Shown here: positions 8,144-21,300 of the stretch, piece after piece
Layout: each line of letters begins with the position of its first letter
How positions within the stretch are numbered: position 1 is the first letter of the stretch
Source: Saccoglossus kowalevskii
Taxonomy: Eukaryota > Hemichordata > Enteropneusta > Harrimaniidae
Direction: 5' to 3'
DNA: 29,283 nucleotides
Assembly (NCBI RefSeq): GCF_000003605.2
Contig: NW_003130355.1
Coordinates: 203,177 to 232,459 of the forward strand
Position numbers and translations under genes: made by a program
Notes under the pieces: generated by a model
What the model saw: the letters and a program-made list of their open reading frames with translations, nothing else
Database searches by the model: none
Told to the model about the DNA's origin: nothing

Positions 8144-11100
8144 AATCGCAAAACTGTCGACACTATCGTGACGATATTTATTATCTCCACTTTAGCAAGG
8201 TAGTATAACAACTGCTTATTTCCTCGTATATAACAACTACGTCATTTGGCGAGTCAAAAATTCATGCGCAGTTGTTGCTGAAGGCAAAAGTGATCCCCCA
8301 GACGACTGATCATTGTTCTACCAAGCACGGCCAGAGCTGTGTAGTCTGTATAATATTGATATGTTCATAATAGTTAGATATATCTGTGTATTATTGTGCT
8401 GTTTTGTCCGTAACCCGTTGTGAATTGTCCCGTTTCTGTTTTGTTCCGCTGCGATTGTGAGCAGTCAATTACGATGGATTAAGCATTCTCACTTTCATCA
8501 AGTTGAGGGAGCTTCCGTACCAGGTACGTTTGGTATCACGAGTCATTGTTATGTTAATAGCACAAAACTAATGTGACATTATCACGACTACTGGCATAAT
8601 ATAAGGTATATGGCACGACGTTGTACACTAACAAAATACCTATTGTTGCCAAGATGAATGCATTTGGGGATATTTTTAAACATCGCTCTCCTAAGAGAAT
8701 CAAGGTGCCTTTCACCTCAGCCAAGACCTACATAGTTCATGTATTGCCCGAATAATTTGCATTTCGAAATAAAAATATCCCCCTCCCCACCTGCCACTGA
8801 CATGACAAATGTAACAACGGCATGTATTGTTAATTATTTACTCCTGTCAACTTACTAGAATACTAAATATGAATCTGTAAGAGTTATTTTTAATCACGAT
8901 ATACGTAGTTACTTTGTTCGTATGTCACGGTAAATAGAAAACTGAACGAGGACAGTTGGATTTGGGAAATTGATAATCCTTTAGCATGGATCTTGCTGCA
9001 AGCCCACCCGTCTTTTGTTCACTCCGTCTTTTGTTCAATTGGATATTTTAGACATACGTTGTATTCTGTTCAGTGACTTGTTAAAACGGAGAGTAATTTG
9101 TGTTTGATAACTCTTCCCGTGTAATCAGGAATCAGGAGCGCTGTCTCCCACGATTACTAGACTAGTGAAATAGTGTTGCTTCTAGAAAGGTTCGGGTACG
9201 ATTTCCTCTGCACTTAGACGAATTTCTGAAATATATCAGAGTTCTCCAGGCAGTATCAATTTCATTTCTTCCTTTATTTGTAAACTAATATTATTCCGAG
9301 CTATTAGTGTACATGAAACTGCGGTCACGCATGCGCAGAAATAAGCTATACAGTCACAGTATAAAAAAGTAGTATTTTCACCTGAATGTTCTCCTGGATT
9401 TAATATTTTAAATATTAGGGTGTTCTATGAGAAAAAAAGGCGTGTATTGGAATTGAGGAACAAGCGCGTTTATCAATTTGTTGAACTATTACCCTACCGA
9501 GAGAAAAGGTTTAAATGTGTGCCTAAATCGCCACTTCAAATATCACGCTACTCGCTACTGCGATTGAAAGGCACCAAAATAGATTCATTGTAAATGAGCA
9601 AACTTTATATTTACAAAGGAATGAATCAGCATAGCAGAATCGTGATCCTGGCCTGAAAGAATATGGTCTATTGTAGTAATGGATCACTTAACCTTTTTGT
9701 CGACGAACAACGCTTATCTTAAGGTTGTAGTAAAAGGTTATTGCTATTGCAATTGCATAGCACATTTCTGAAGTAACATATTCTTTGAATCTCATCAAGT
9801 TATATATTTTTAGAAACCTTATTTTTCAAATAAAATGAAATAAATATTCAAACAAAAAATGGAACCGTGTAATCACGATTCCCTGCGCAAACAGGTGTTA
9901 TTTTCAAAGAAACTGAAATAAGGCCACAGAAATTATGTTCGCGGTACTTAGAGATACTATAAAAGATTTCAATTCAATTTCCCAGTTCGTCTACTGTTGC
10001 GTGACCTAGATTTTTACAATTTTTTAAAAACATCGTCAAAGTTCACAAGGGGGGGGGGGTGTCGTATTTTCCAAATTCAAAGTGGTAGACAAACCATCTT
10101 TGCCAGATTTCATTAGCAGCTATCAGAGAATACCTATGCCAAAAATCACCGCAGTGGAGCAGCTGGGAGTCGAGATCAACTCTCTAGACTAACCCAAATA
10201 CCGATGTTTTCTTATGCGTGAAAAATCACACAAAAAAATAAAACACACTGTATCTTGAAATGTATTATCCTCTTAAACCATCGCTACAATTGTTTGTTTT
10301 TTTCTAGTTGAATGCATGCTTTATACATCCTTAAACGTGTATACATGCAAATGTATCATTGCTCTTTACTCGGATAGTTGGGGCTCCTAATATGAGAGGA
10401 TTTGGAATTGTTAATGAACAGCAAAAAACATAACATGATCACACAATTTAATGCCAATTTGCAGATATACACAAACATGTCGTAACCAATGAACTAGTCC
10501 CAGTTTTTATTATAAGCATGAGATATCACATGACTACCGAGACGATAACCATAAAATCGACAAACATGTACGAGATTTGGTTCTTTGGAACTGAAATCGT
10601 TGATAGCCGCCACTCAGCCATTTCGGTGTTGATGGTGTCCAAGATGATGCCTGATGTATGTGTGAAGTTTTAACTTGATCAGTCCATGTATGTAGAAGAT
10701 GCATCGTTTAGAAACAAATGGCTGACAGTCTGCCATTTGCAATCAATCAGAAAAATGACATAGTGTAACTATTACAACCTTGTCAATTGAAAACCTAGAT
10801 TAAGTAACTTATGTATGGATGGATAGCAAAGTAATCATGCACTATCTTTTTTGCATGACAAAAGTGAGTACATGTATATAGACATGAAACAATCCAATAA
10901 TATATTATGAACAGAAAATCACCACAGTTACATAAAACAAAGAATACTACGACTGTATTAATCTCAATTTCCATTATAGAATAATATAACATGAATTATA
11001 TAAACATTTCTAACTATATTAGTGCAGAAATAAAAAAATACTAGCCAATGTGTTCCTCAATTAATAGTACATACACTTTATTAAACTCAATGTACCTTAT

Positions 11101-12096
11101 AAAATATTATAGCATGAATTGTAAACAATAGTTGAAATAGCTCAGCTGTCCTTCAAGAACATTGTGGTAGCCAAGTCAAGTAACACACCCATAAGACAAA
11201 ACGCAGTTAGTTAACCTATGAAAAAGTAGTTCAACATGCCAACCAAATTTCAAACAAATTATGTACACCTTGAGTACAAAGCAATCGGACTGGTAGTTTT
11301 CAAGAAGTAGTTGAAAATATCTTTTTGTGTCAAAAATGACAAAATCGTGTGTGAAGATAAAGATTTATCTAATCTAATAGACGTCCATCCAAAAATGCCA
11401 AAAAAATATTCACTGAAAAAAAGAATAATACTGTCTCAAACGAATCTGGTAGAAGTCCGTCCAAGCAAGGTACCTGTACCTATATAACATATCAAATATA
11501 TCAATATCAAATAACAAAAATACTCTCCAACAAGCGACTTGATGTTTGAAATTAAACAAAGATTGAGTTCAACCACAAGAAAGTAGTTGCGTACTCGGTT
11601 GTCATGAACTTCTTCCAAAAAATCATTCACATCCAATTTATATTGTTTTACTAAAATGACAAAATATTTGCTAAATATTTAACCATTTTGAACTTGATTA
11701 AAACAAATAAATAAAAATACAGTGCATCAAGGTGCTATTGTGTTTAATATATGTACTAACAATAAATCAAATTACTTAACACATGATAGATTCTCAATTC
11801 CAAAATGATGAAAATGATGGATTTGTTGGCATTAAAGTGGCTGCTAATCGGCCATCATTAATTTGGTATGTATGAAGTGTGAGCTTGATCAGTGCAAGCA
11901 TATGCTGTGAGATATGGATGAACAGACACATGGAGGTCAATCCTAAGTTCTCATTTTCTGACTAAGAAAGTTTCCATTAGTATTGTATGTATACATCATG
12001 TGATCAATTATTTCAGAACATTGATTATCCAAACTACTGTTCAGAATCAATTGTATCATCTGTATCCCAAAGAAAGCATATTGATTACAGATTCGT
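8144..12096. other. Intergenic region between BRICHOS gene and GTPBP6
   Basis: About 3.9 kb of AT-rich sequence with no exon-like frame longer than about 66 codons and no recognisable domain. It should contain the BRICHOS promoter near 8150-8450 and the GTPBP6 3' UTR at its far end. A G10 run lies near 10050. Phrases of the type 'CTTGATCAGTnCA' recur near 10674 and 11884, suggesting decayed dispersed repeats. Confidence 0.5.
8238..8244 (-). promoter_or_regulatory. CRE-like TGACGTA upstream of the BRICHOS gene
   Basis: On the minus strand TGACGTA lies about 95 bases before the ATG at 8143, followed by a short TATATA stretch (around 8226-8232). This is compatible with a proximal promoter or 5' UTR, but both motifs are short and may be chance. 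Confidence 0.22.
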
Positions 12097-12102
12097 TTTA
12101 TT
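12097..12102 (-). terminator. Polyadenylation signal AATAAA for GTPBP6
   Basis: On the minus strand AATAAA lies 77 bases beyond the stop codon, a plausible distance for a short 3' UTR. Confidence 0.5.
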
Positions 12103-12178
12103 CATTTCTCAATTTCTCAGAACAAAAACAACAAGAAACCAGAGCAAAGATCAATTAGAAATAAAATACTAATATATC

Positions 12179-12317
12179 TTACATTCCCACACGAAGGTCT
12201 CCAAATTTCGATTTAAATTTTGCATAAGTAGATTTAGTCATAATTACATTAACATGTAAATGTTCAGAATCTTCAGAAGCATTTGTGTTTGTCACTGTAG
12301 TTGTCTTGTACAGCCAG
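12179..12317 (-). CDS. GTPBP6: GTPBP6 exon 6 (C-terminal domain, stop)
   Basis: 139 nt after the strong acceptor TTTCTTTTCTCAG. It completes the codon AG|C and encodes a 46-residue tail starting WLYKTTTV, ending KFGDLRVGM and TAA. The tail matches the compact C-terminal domain of the GTPBP6 group. Confidence 0.93.
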
Positions 12318-15300
12318 CTGAGAAAAGAAAATATTAGAAAATACATGTCAACTATCTATAGTTACAAAGTACTTGAATTATTTTAAAAGAGACATTATGC
12401 AGTTATGCAGTGGTCTCTCTGTTGTTCGGCTTTATAGGTAATGCGTATATCAGGTGTATCCTACTATGTACGTCCAGGTCGTTTATTTCCCTCTGAATTC
12501 CATCATGCATCTACACATTATTATGTCACATGTAAATAAATATTAATTACATATACACATTGGATTTTTATTTTGGTAGAAAACAAAACAAACTCAACAA
12601 CAGTGTACCGTGAACACAAAACTAGACTACGAAAGAAATAATTACAATTTTGCCTAATTATGTATTGACAATCTTTTCCTATTTAATGTAATTATTTCTC
12701 GTCTCACAAGTTCAACACACACATATGATTTGAATCACTCACATCATAGGTAAACTACACATTCGGCCCTTGTTATTATTCTGGTATTCAGCTCAACACA
12801 GTAACATATGACAGATTTCGAAAGCTGTGGTATTACAACACTTTATAATGGTACAGATTAGAAGAGTGATAGTTTATGCAAGGGATACGGACTGGAATGA
12901 AAACTCGCCTTGAAAAGTTTGGTCTGACAATTATTGGACAATTATTCACCAGGAATTTGTCTCATTTCGAATTACTGCATACTACAATAATTTGGAACAA
13001 AAGTGAATCTTAATAATCCCTGCACATTGAAAAACTATTCAAAGGCAGTACAAAGGAAATTTAAAATCAAAATCAAATGGTAAGCAAAAACAATTGCTAG
13101 TAATCTGACATGCTAAAAAGCATTGATATTTTAATGTTTAATATATATATTTAATCCATTTAATATTTCACATAACATTTTCAAATAAAGCTCTATAAAT
13201 GCTCACACAGTACAGTTTAGATGTCATGGAGTAATTATATAAAATACCCCCCCCCCCCGGTAACCTTCAAAGTACGACTTATCACAAACATAATTCAAAC
13301 CATTGGCTGCTGTTGAAATAAAGGTCACTCACCTCAACTGAGGCCCATTCATAGGTATTCGTAACGTCTTCGAGACAATGTCTGTTACTTTTAACAAACT
13401 CTTTTCAATTTCCTTCTTCAGTAATTGAAGTCCTGTTCCATTCAAGGCGGAAACCATTATACCTGCTGTCTGTCTAGTATGAGGGTTTGTCGTTTGTCTG
13501 GAAATGAAACATTATAGTTTAATGGCATTGTATGAGTCTTATTGTTATGATTATATCATTACAGTGCATTGTGTCATAGACCTTATTTTCTGAGGTCTAT
13601 GATTATGTCTGCACTACTAAAAGCAGAAGTAATGATTCCATTTTTTTTACAAACAAAACTTTCTCAATATGAGCCAAGTTGAAGACATGTTTTCAATCTA
13701 CATGGATTTGTAAGAGCAAGAATCAGGCTTAGTTTACTGGTAGTATGTCATTTTTACTAGCGCTGCACACAACGTTTGAAATCCAATGCAGATCAAATTT
13801 GCTAATCAGTTTGCAATGTTATTTTTAGACAAGCCTCTGATGCCTGCTTTTGCAATTAGAACACCACTATGTGATTTTTTTACCTCTATTATGAGGTGTT
13901 AATCACCACAGCCTTTTAAAAATTGATCATAATGATTAGTATTTCACGTTCCTGTCTTTGTTTTACAATGAAAATGTGTTACACACATATAAACAAATAT
14001 CTTCATTTAAAATGTGATTAGAACAAAAAAATATTATGAAAATTCGGTGATTATTATGCACAGGTTTTAGTCAAAACTAATTAGGTTTGACCATAGTCCT
14101 AGAGCATCTATGTATGTACCAAGTTTCATTGAAATTTAATGAGTACTTGAAATATCAGAAAAAAAGCCAAAAATTTACTAATTAGGCAAATTAAGTAATT
14201 AATATGCATTGGTATTAACCCAAAACTTATCAGGTCTGTGTATTGTTCTAGAGTATTTATGTACCAAGTTTCAAAGGAATGTAATGATTAGTACTTGAAA
14301 TATCAACGGAAAAGCCAAACATTTACTAAACTTGCAAATTATGTAATTAATATATATGGATATTAATCCAAATCTTATCAGGTCTGTGCATTTATCTATG
14401 ACATCTAAGTACCAAGTTTCATTGTAATGTGATAATTAGTACATATACTTTACAAATCAGTGAAAAAGCCGGAAATTGATTAATCCTTATGCAAATTAGG
14501 TAATTAGTATGCACAGATGTTTACCCAAAACTAATCAGGTCTGCATATGGTCCCAGAGTTTTTATGCACCAAGTTTAATCAAAATCCAATTAGTGGTTCT
14601 TCAGCTTTCAGAGGAACAGTCATGGAACAGCTAAAAATTAGCTGCACATTTCTATTAATATAATTATATACACAAGTGATATGCACCATGACAATTTGTA
14701 TTTCGCAAATTCATTTTTTTTTATTTTTTGCAACAGATGTTGTAATGTTATATTTCACGAACAATTCCTTACAGAAAAATCAAAATGGTGGACATTGTAT
14801 ACTATAAAATATTTAAAAAGATGAATATAAGCTATAAAACACATTCCCCTGCATTCACAGAGCTTTTTTATCATGCCTGGACTTCCCCTTTAAACCTAAT
14901 CAGATATTGACACACAGTGTGGAGTGCATGAGTTTAGTAGTGTACAGTTTCACTTCATATTGATGAAGACTGATTATCATTTTTATATAATTTTAATTAA
15001 TACAATATTCACTCATAAATATGTCTCTACAGTCAGCAATTATTTATAAAAGCTGTCATGTACACCAGATGTGATCTTACCACCTTTCCCTCAGGGGAAA
15101 TAAAAGTAAGATTATTGTATGACCTAATTTCCACGACTCTTAAGTATCTGATTCAACCAACTGGACTCCATTTTTTGATTACAGACTTTCCCATGCTACT
15201 GAAACAACGATAGATCAGCTGAAAGCTGAGATAGACAAATACAGTAGAGTATATGCCATACACATAAAATCACCTTACAGCCAATTTTGCTACTGTCGTT

Positions 15301-18300
15301 TTTGACTATTCTGACTATATTGAAAAAAAAAACACTTTTTAACACTTTCAGTGTATATGATGAACCTGTAACTTGCACTAGATTTTCATAGCACTGTAGA
15401 CAGAATGATTCTCATTTTCTTCTTTATCTATCTTAGTTATTGCCAAATAACTATAGACATGCTACCAACAATTCTGTAGATAGTTTTGATGTAATTAAAC
15501 AAATTAGAAAATAACACACAGAAAAAAAAAATCAAGACACAGGTCTCTTGTACATTGATATGAAAAACTGCTGACAAAAAACACTTCAGAATAAGTGAGG
15601 AGCTGAAAACCTCACATAGAGTGGAAGCATTTGTAGATTGCTTTGACCTACCATTCTACCATTGGAGAATATGCAATACCGTATTCGCCTATATCTAAGC
15701 TTTCAGAATATGTATAGGTTGTTATAGTAGCATGCTTAATAACTGATAGAGAGTCTTTTAATCACAGTTCAATTTATTAATGCATTATTTGCCTGTTACC
15801 TTGAGTCAGTAAAGGTAGTAGTTGCTATATTTTAAGTCATTTATGTTTTTAATTGTACTACATAAAGAAAAAACTTTACTCCACGTTAAAATAGGCTATT
15901 TTGAAAATCATAAGTTTGGACCAAGAATCAAAAAGAATTTCATCAATGTCTTGGAAAATAATGAAATAATGAATTTATGAAAATGAAATAATTTTCATTG
16001 ACAAATAGTTCAGAGGATGTTTTGAATGTGTTCCACGGCTGTTATGTTCCAAAAACAAATAACCAAGCTGATAATCAATATCTTATATGCAAGACATGGT
16101 TGCTAGGAAGTCGTTGACAAAACGCTTGCAATATTGTTCAAGCACATATGAAAAAAAATTGATTTTATACTAATTGCACTATCTAGATGTGCTACAAAAT
16201 GGCGGTATCGGATGTGATTGCCTAGGCAATGGTTTGGTTTCTAGGGACATAAATATCTATAACTATATATTATTATGTTAAATAACTATATCTATATAAC
16301 TTTCCACATCAATGACCACAAGACCTATTTTTCTTGGAATTCAGGTCGGATTTAATTATATTTATTTTTATTAATTGTTCAGAGCAATAAACTGTCAATC
16401 TCTTTTCTGATCTGATATATTTATTTTGTATTAGTGATATTCAACCAAGTGCCAGTATTATCAACTACTGGAAAACAATTAATTACCACAATTACATTCC
16501 TAAAATCATGTTTATAATTGAGGTCACATGTAGTCATAACCCCACCCAAACCATGTGACCAAAACGTAAATGTCTGCTGTTACGTACTCTAATAGGATGT
16601 GCAAAAATAAATCACATTTATCAATTATAAGTGACTTACTTTTCTAAGACATCTATTTTATTGCACACTTCTATCATGTTATTGGTTAGTTCATCAGGTA
16701 CTCCCATCTCCTGTAGTACTCTAAGAACGTTGTCTTTCTGTGCCACAGTGTCAGGATGGCTCACATCACGAATATGTATAATTAAATCCTGCAACATATA
16801 AAATAAATATGTGAAAATCCATGTATCAAATTGGGCAATTCAAGAAACATTTAAATATGGGACAAAACAATAACTGACAAAATTAATATTAAATTTTGTA
16901 AACAAAAATGAATAAAATGTCCAGGCATGGCATCTAGAGCAGAGGTCAATGTCCACTTTTTTCTGTGCAAAAATACAGGCCATTAAATACTGGCTGCACA
17001 TAAAGAAACTCCCAGATGATAATCTAACAAAATAGGCTTACCTAAAACAAAAACTACCCAATAATATAAATATAAAAGCAATACAATCAATTTTAAATTT
17101 CATTCACTTTTTAGTAGTAAAAAAGTCAAATCAATAACATCTTAAAAAAATCTTTGGAAAGTGAATTTGTGAATTTATGAAGAGAAATTATTTCAAATGA
17201 AAAAAGTAAACTGAGAACTTATGCAAAACTTAAGACAAACTACAATTTAGAAAAATATTTAAATAAACTAGAATTATTTAAATAAGCTAGACTGTGAGAA
17301 AAAAAACAAAATTTAGAATTAGCAACCACAATCTGGAAATAGAAAAAGGTAGACACACACAACCATAACTCTAGTAAAGACAGCACATGCCACAGATGTA
17401 ATGACAATTTAATCAAAGATCAGGATCGACTTGTTGGAAATATGCTACTGAACGAAAAATATTCTAACAATATTTTCACATATTAACTTTCAAATTTAGC
17501 TGATTATATATGTACAACAGAGAGGCTATTGAACTAATATTATTCATTTATTTACATAAATTCCATCACATATCAGAAAATATCACTTTTTTGCTATAAC
17601 CCAATGTAAAATTATTATTATTATTATATTATTATTATAATATAATTATTATTATTATTATTATAAATTATTCAATTTTAGTTCATCATAATTTAGCAAT
17701 TTGATGCAACCCCATTTGGATGGTTAAAAATTTTTTTTAACCTGTCCATGGGAACATGCAATTTGTACATTTACCTGTCCCAGCTAAAATCTGTTTGTCT
17801 GGGACAACCCTTCGACCCCAGATTATATATGCAAATGCACCTGAATGAAAGCAGATTTTTGAGATAAAAATTATAACATTACTAATTGCCAAATTTGCTT
17901 AGGATGAACACTGGAATGACTAACTGCGACTTAATGTCCTAATAATCAACATTCACACTGGCCCTACATTCCCATCTCAATTTGCACTGTTTAGGATATA
18001 GGATCAATTCACTATTCCACAGAATACCAAATGCCTTGTTCAAACATGATTCTGACCAATAGAAAGGCAGCATCTCATCTCAAACCTTCAACAAGCAACA
18101 TACTGCTGTTGCCAACTGCTAGTGAGTTTTCAGTCACAAAATATGCTTTCAATATTATAATATACTGCGACAAAAAAAAAACTTTGTCGTTTGTTATCAT
18201 TTAAAAAAGTTGGGCAAAATGCATTTACAACAGAAAACACTGCACATTGTGGAACTAGCAAAGGTATAAGGAAAGTGTTCTATTGTAGAAATTTTGTTGT

Positions 18301-21300
18301 GATTTCAATAAGTCTGATGGTGTATGTCAGACCTCAATTTCCATGGCAAGTGATCATTCCTAATGCTTATAACTCACCTAGGGGTTTCGTTAAGAGCCGT
18401 CTACTTTCTATAAACCCCCCGACCGCCTACGCTTAGCACTGCCGAGAGCCTTTTTATTTATTTAGGTCTGTTGTTACAGGATTATGGCCTGCTATTTTCA
18501 TTTGCCCAGGATTCTAAACAAATATGACACAGAGGGAATAGTATATTCATGTCTGTAAATTTTGGATACTTGCTAGGAGCTATATAAGGAATGACAAATA
18601 AAGGAAAACATTATTTTTATAGTATAAACTCCTGTTTTAAATGGTTTCCATAAAATGTTTTCTCCTTGTAAGCGATAGGTTTACACCCATAATATATGAT
18701 AATAGTCTTCAGGATACATGTATATGGAACGACAAAGTATAAATTATTAACAGTCTGTAGTTTACGGGTCATAAATATGTTGCATTTTAATATGGCATGT
18801 AAGATTAACCTTTTATTTTTGTTGACCTATAATGGATGAGAGTTATCGTAATTAAAGTGGGAGCGTCGTCACCTGCGCATGTGCGGGAATTGAGTCCCAA
18901 GCGACGATAACAACAATGCTAAAAACACTAAAAAGCTTGACATGCTATGCCCATCTAACGCATGTGTAGGTGATGAATCCCCAGCTTTAAAAACATTTAA
19001 TGGTAAGAAGTTGATATTGCATTGTGTTAGGCAGTCCCATTAGCAATTACCCACTCATATTTGGTACAGTTTAGTAAGAAAAAATACAGTGGTTAGTAAA
19101 ACTCTGAAAAGTCTTCGAAGTTGTGTAGCTTTCTTAGTAAATAATGCCCCTTGTAGCCGGCATGTAGTGTGGATGAACACCTAGTTGCAATGATGTTTAT
19201 ACAAATACAGTGTCGCATTGAGTTATACATAAAGTTACACATAGGTACACAGATGTATCAACAAATGCTAAGCTATCCCCAAATGATGAAAGAAAAGTAA
19301 TATAATATAATATATAGTACAGTCACAGTCCTGTGTTAATAACCACCTCCATATAAAGACCACCTGCATGCCTATAATGACCACTTTTAGGCAGTCCCAT
19401 AACATACCTCATGAGCAACCTGTGTACAAAGGCCACTTTACTACAGTGACCAATTTTAGGCTGTCCCAAGGCATAACATATGAGCAACCTGTGTATAAAG
19501 ACCACCTGTCTATAATGACCACTTTTAGGCCATTCTCAGGCATAACATATGAGTTACCTGTGTATAAAGACCACCTGCCTATAGTGACCACTTTTAGGCC
19601 ATTCTCAGGCATAACATATGAGCTACCTGTGTATAAAGACCACCTGTCTATAGTGACCACTTTTAGGCCATTGTAAGGCATAACATATGAGCAGCCTGTG
19701 TATAAAGACCACTTGCCTATAGTGACCACTTTTAGGCAGTTCTAAGGCATAACATATGAGCAACCTGTGTACAAAGACCACCTGTCTATAGTGACCACTT
19801 TTAGGTGATTCTAAGGCATAACATATGTGTAACCTGTGTACAAAGACCACCTGTCTATAGTGACCACTTTTAGGCAGTTCTAAGGCATAACATATGAGCA
19901 ACCTGTGTATGAAGACCACCTGTCTATAGTGACCACTTTTAGGCAGTTCTAAGGCATAACATATGAGCAACCTGTGTATGAAGACCACCTGTCTATAGTG
20001 ACCACTTTTAGGCAGTTCTAAGGCATAACATATGAGCAACCTGTGTATGAAGACCACCTGTCTATAGTGACCACTTTTATGCAGTTCTAAGGCATAACAT
20101 ATAAGCAACCTGTGTATGAAGACCACCTGTCTATAGTGACCACTTTTAGGTGATTCTAAGGCATAACATATGAGCAACCTGTGTACAAAGACCACTTGAC
20201 TATAGTGACCACTTTTAGGCAGTTCTAAGGCATAACATATGAGTAACCTGTGTATGAAGATCACCTGTCTATAGTGACCACTTTTAGGCAGTTCTAAGGC
20301 ATAACATATGAGTAACCTGTGTATGAAGATCACCTGTCTATAGTGACCACTTTTAGGCAGTTCTAAGGCATAACATATGAGTAACCTGTGTACGAATACC
20401 ACCTGTCTATACTGCCCACTCACCAATATCTTTGCGAACTATTCTTAGTTCAGAGACCAAAATAATAATTATCATTCTGTTTGATTTTGATTTTCATTAT
20501 TTTTGTTGCAACAGTTTCATTGCCATATGACAAAACAAGACAGATCAAATATCTTCACCAGATTATAGTCAAGATATATGTATACTCACTGACAACATAA
20601 CATCTTCCAGCGTTGCAGAGAACGCGTCTATTAGGTTATGCGGTAATGCCGATATAAACCCCACTGTGTCAACGTAAATAACATTCATTCTATTGGTCAA
20701 TTGACCAACATGGGAAGTGATGTCCAGTGTAGCAAATAGTTTGTCCTGGGGGCAAAGGTCAAGGTCTCCAGTAAGACTTTTTATCAGTGTAGTTTTACCT
20801 GAATTGGAAGATATAGAGAAAAGTTAAAATTATAATTTTACAAATTTAACCTTAGACTTTCTTGTTTATTTTTTGTTATTTTTTCAATAAAATAATATAT
20901 TCTGGGAATGTATAAATGGCGAAAAAATTCAGGTTACCGTGAAATAAATGTGTGAACAAGAGACTGTATGCAAGTCTAATTTAAACTGAAAATACAAAAA
21001 TCTTAGCTGTCCACTCAAACATTGTTATGAATCCAAATAGCTAAATGAGGGGAATACACTGTAAATTTATGTGCTCTGTTTTAGACTAAACTAATGAAAT
21101 GAACAACGTTCTGCATTCATTTCATTCATTACTACAGCATCTTACCATATCTAGCTGCACTTCCCTCCATTGCCATGTCATGAATAAGTATATGTTCTCT
21201 TAAGTTCCCCACTGAGAGCATAATTTTGGTTTGTGTCAAGCTTTCAAGAAGTAAATCTTGGCACATGCAGAGTTTGGGTTCTGACTTTCTATTGGCACTG

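Larger units (their letters stand above)
13498..16639. other. GTPBP6 intron 4
   Basis: 3.1 kb without a credible exon. It contains a short hairpin (13574-13602, arms TCATAGACCT/AGGTCTATGA), the four-copy 150-bp repeat at about 14040-14640 and a perfect 14-bp palindrome at 16217-16230. Confidence 0.65.
16789..20589. other. GTPBP6 intron 3
   Basis: 3.8 kb, no credible exon. It holds an ATT microsatellite (17611-17669), a foldback element (18851-18990) and the 69-bp tandem array (about 19345-20425). The remainder, including the open frame at 18191-18436, shows nothing recognisable. Confidence 0.65.

Noticed and set aside
9120-9230. tRNA-like phrase GGTTCGGGTACGATTTCC
   Set aside because: No matching acceptor, anticodon or D arms can be drawn around it.
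18191-18436. 81-codon plus-strand frame in GTPBP6 intron 3
   Set aside because: No recognisable pattern and no splice sites in suitable phase.
19623-20426. 267-codon minus-strand open frame made of 23-residue repeats
   Set aside because: It is the 69-bp array translated. Both strands are open because the period is a multiple of three, and no splice or start context supports it.
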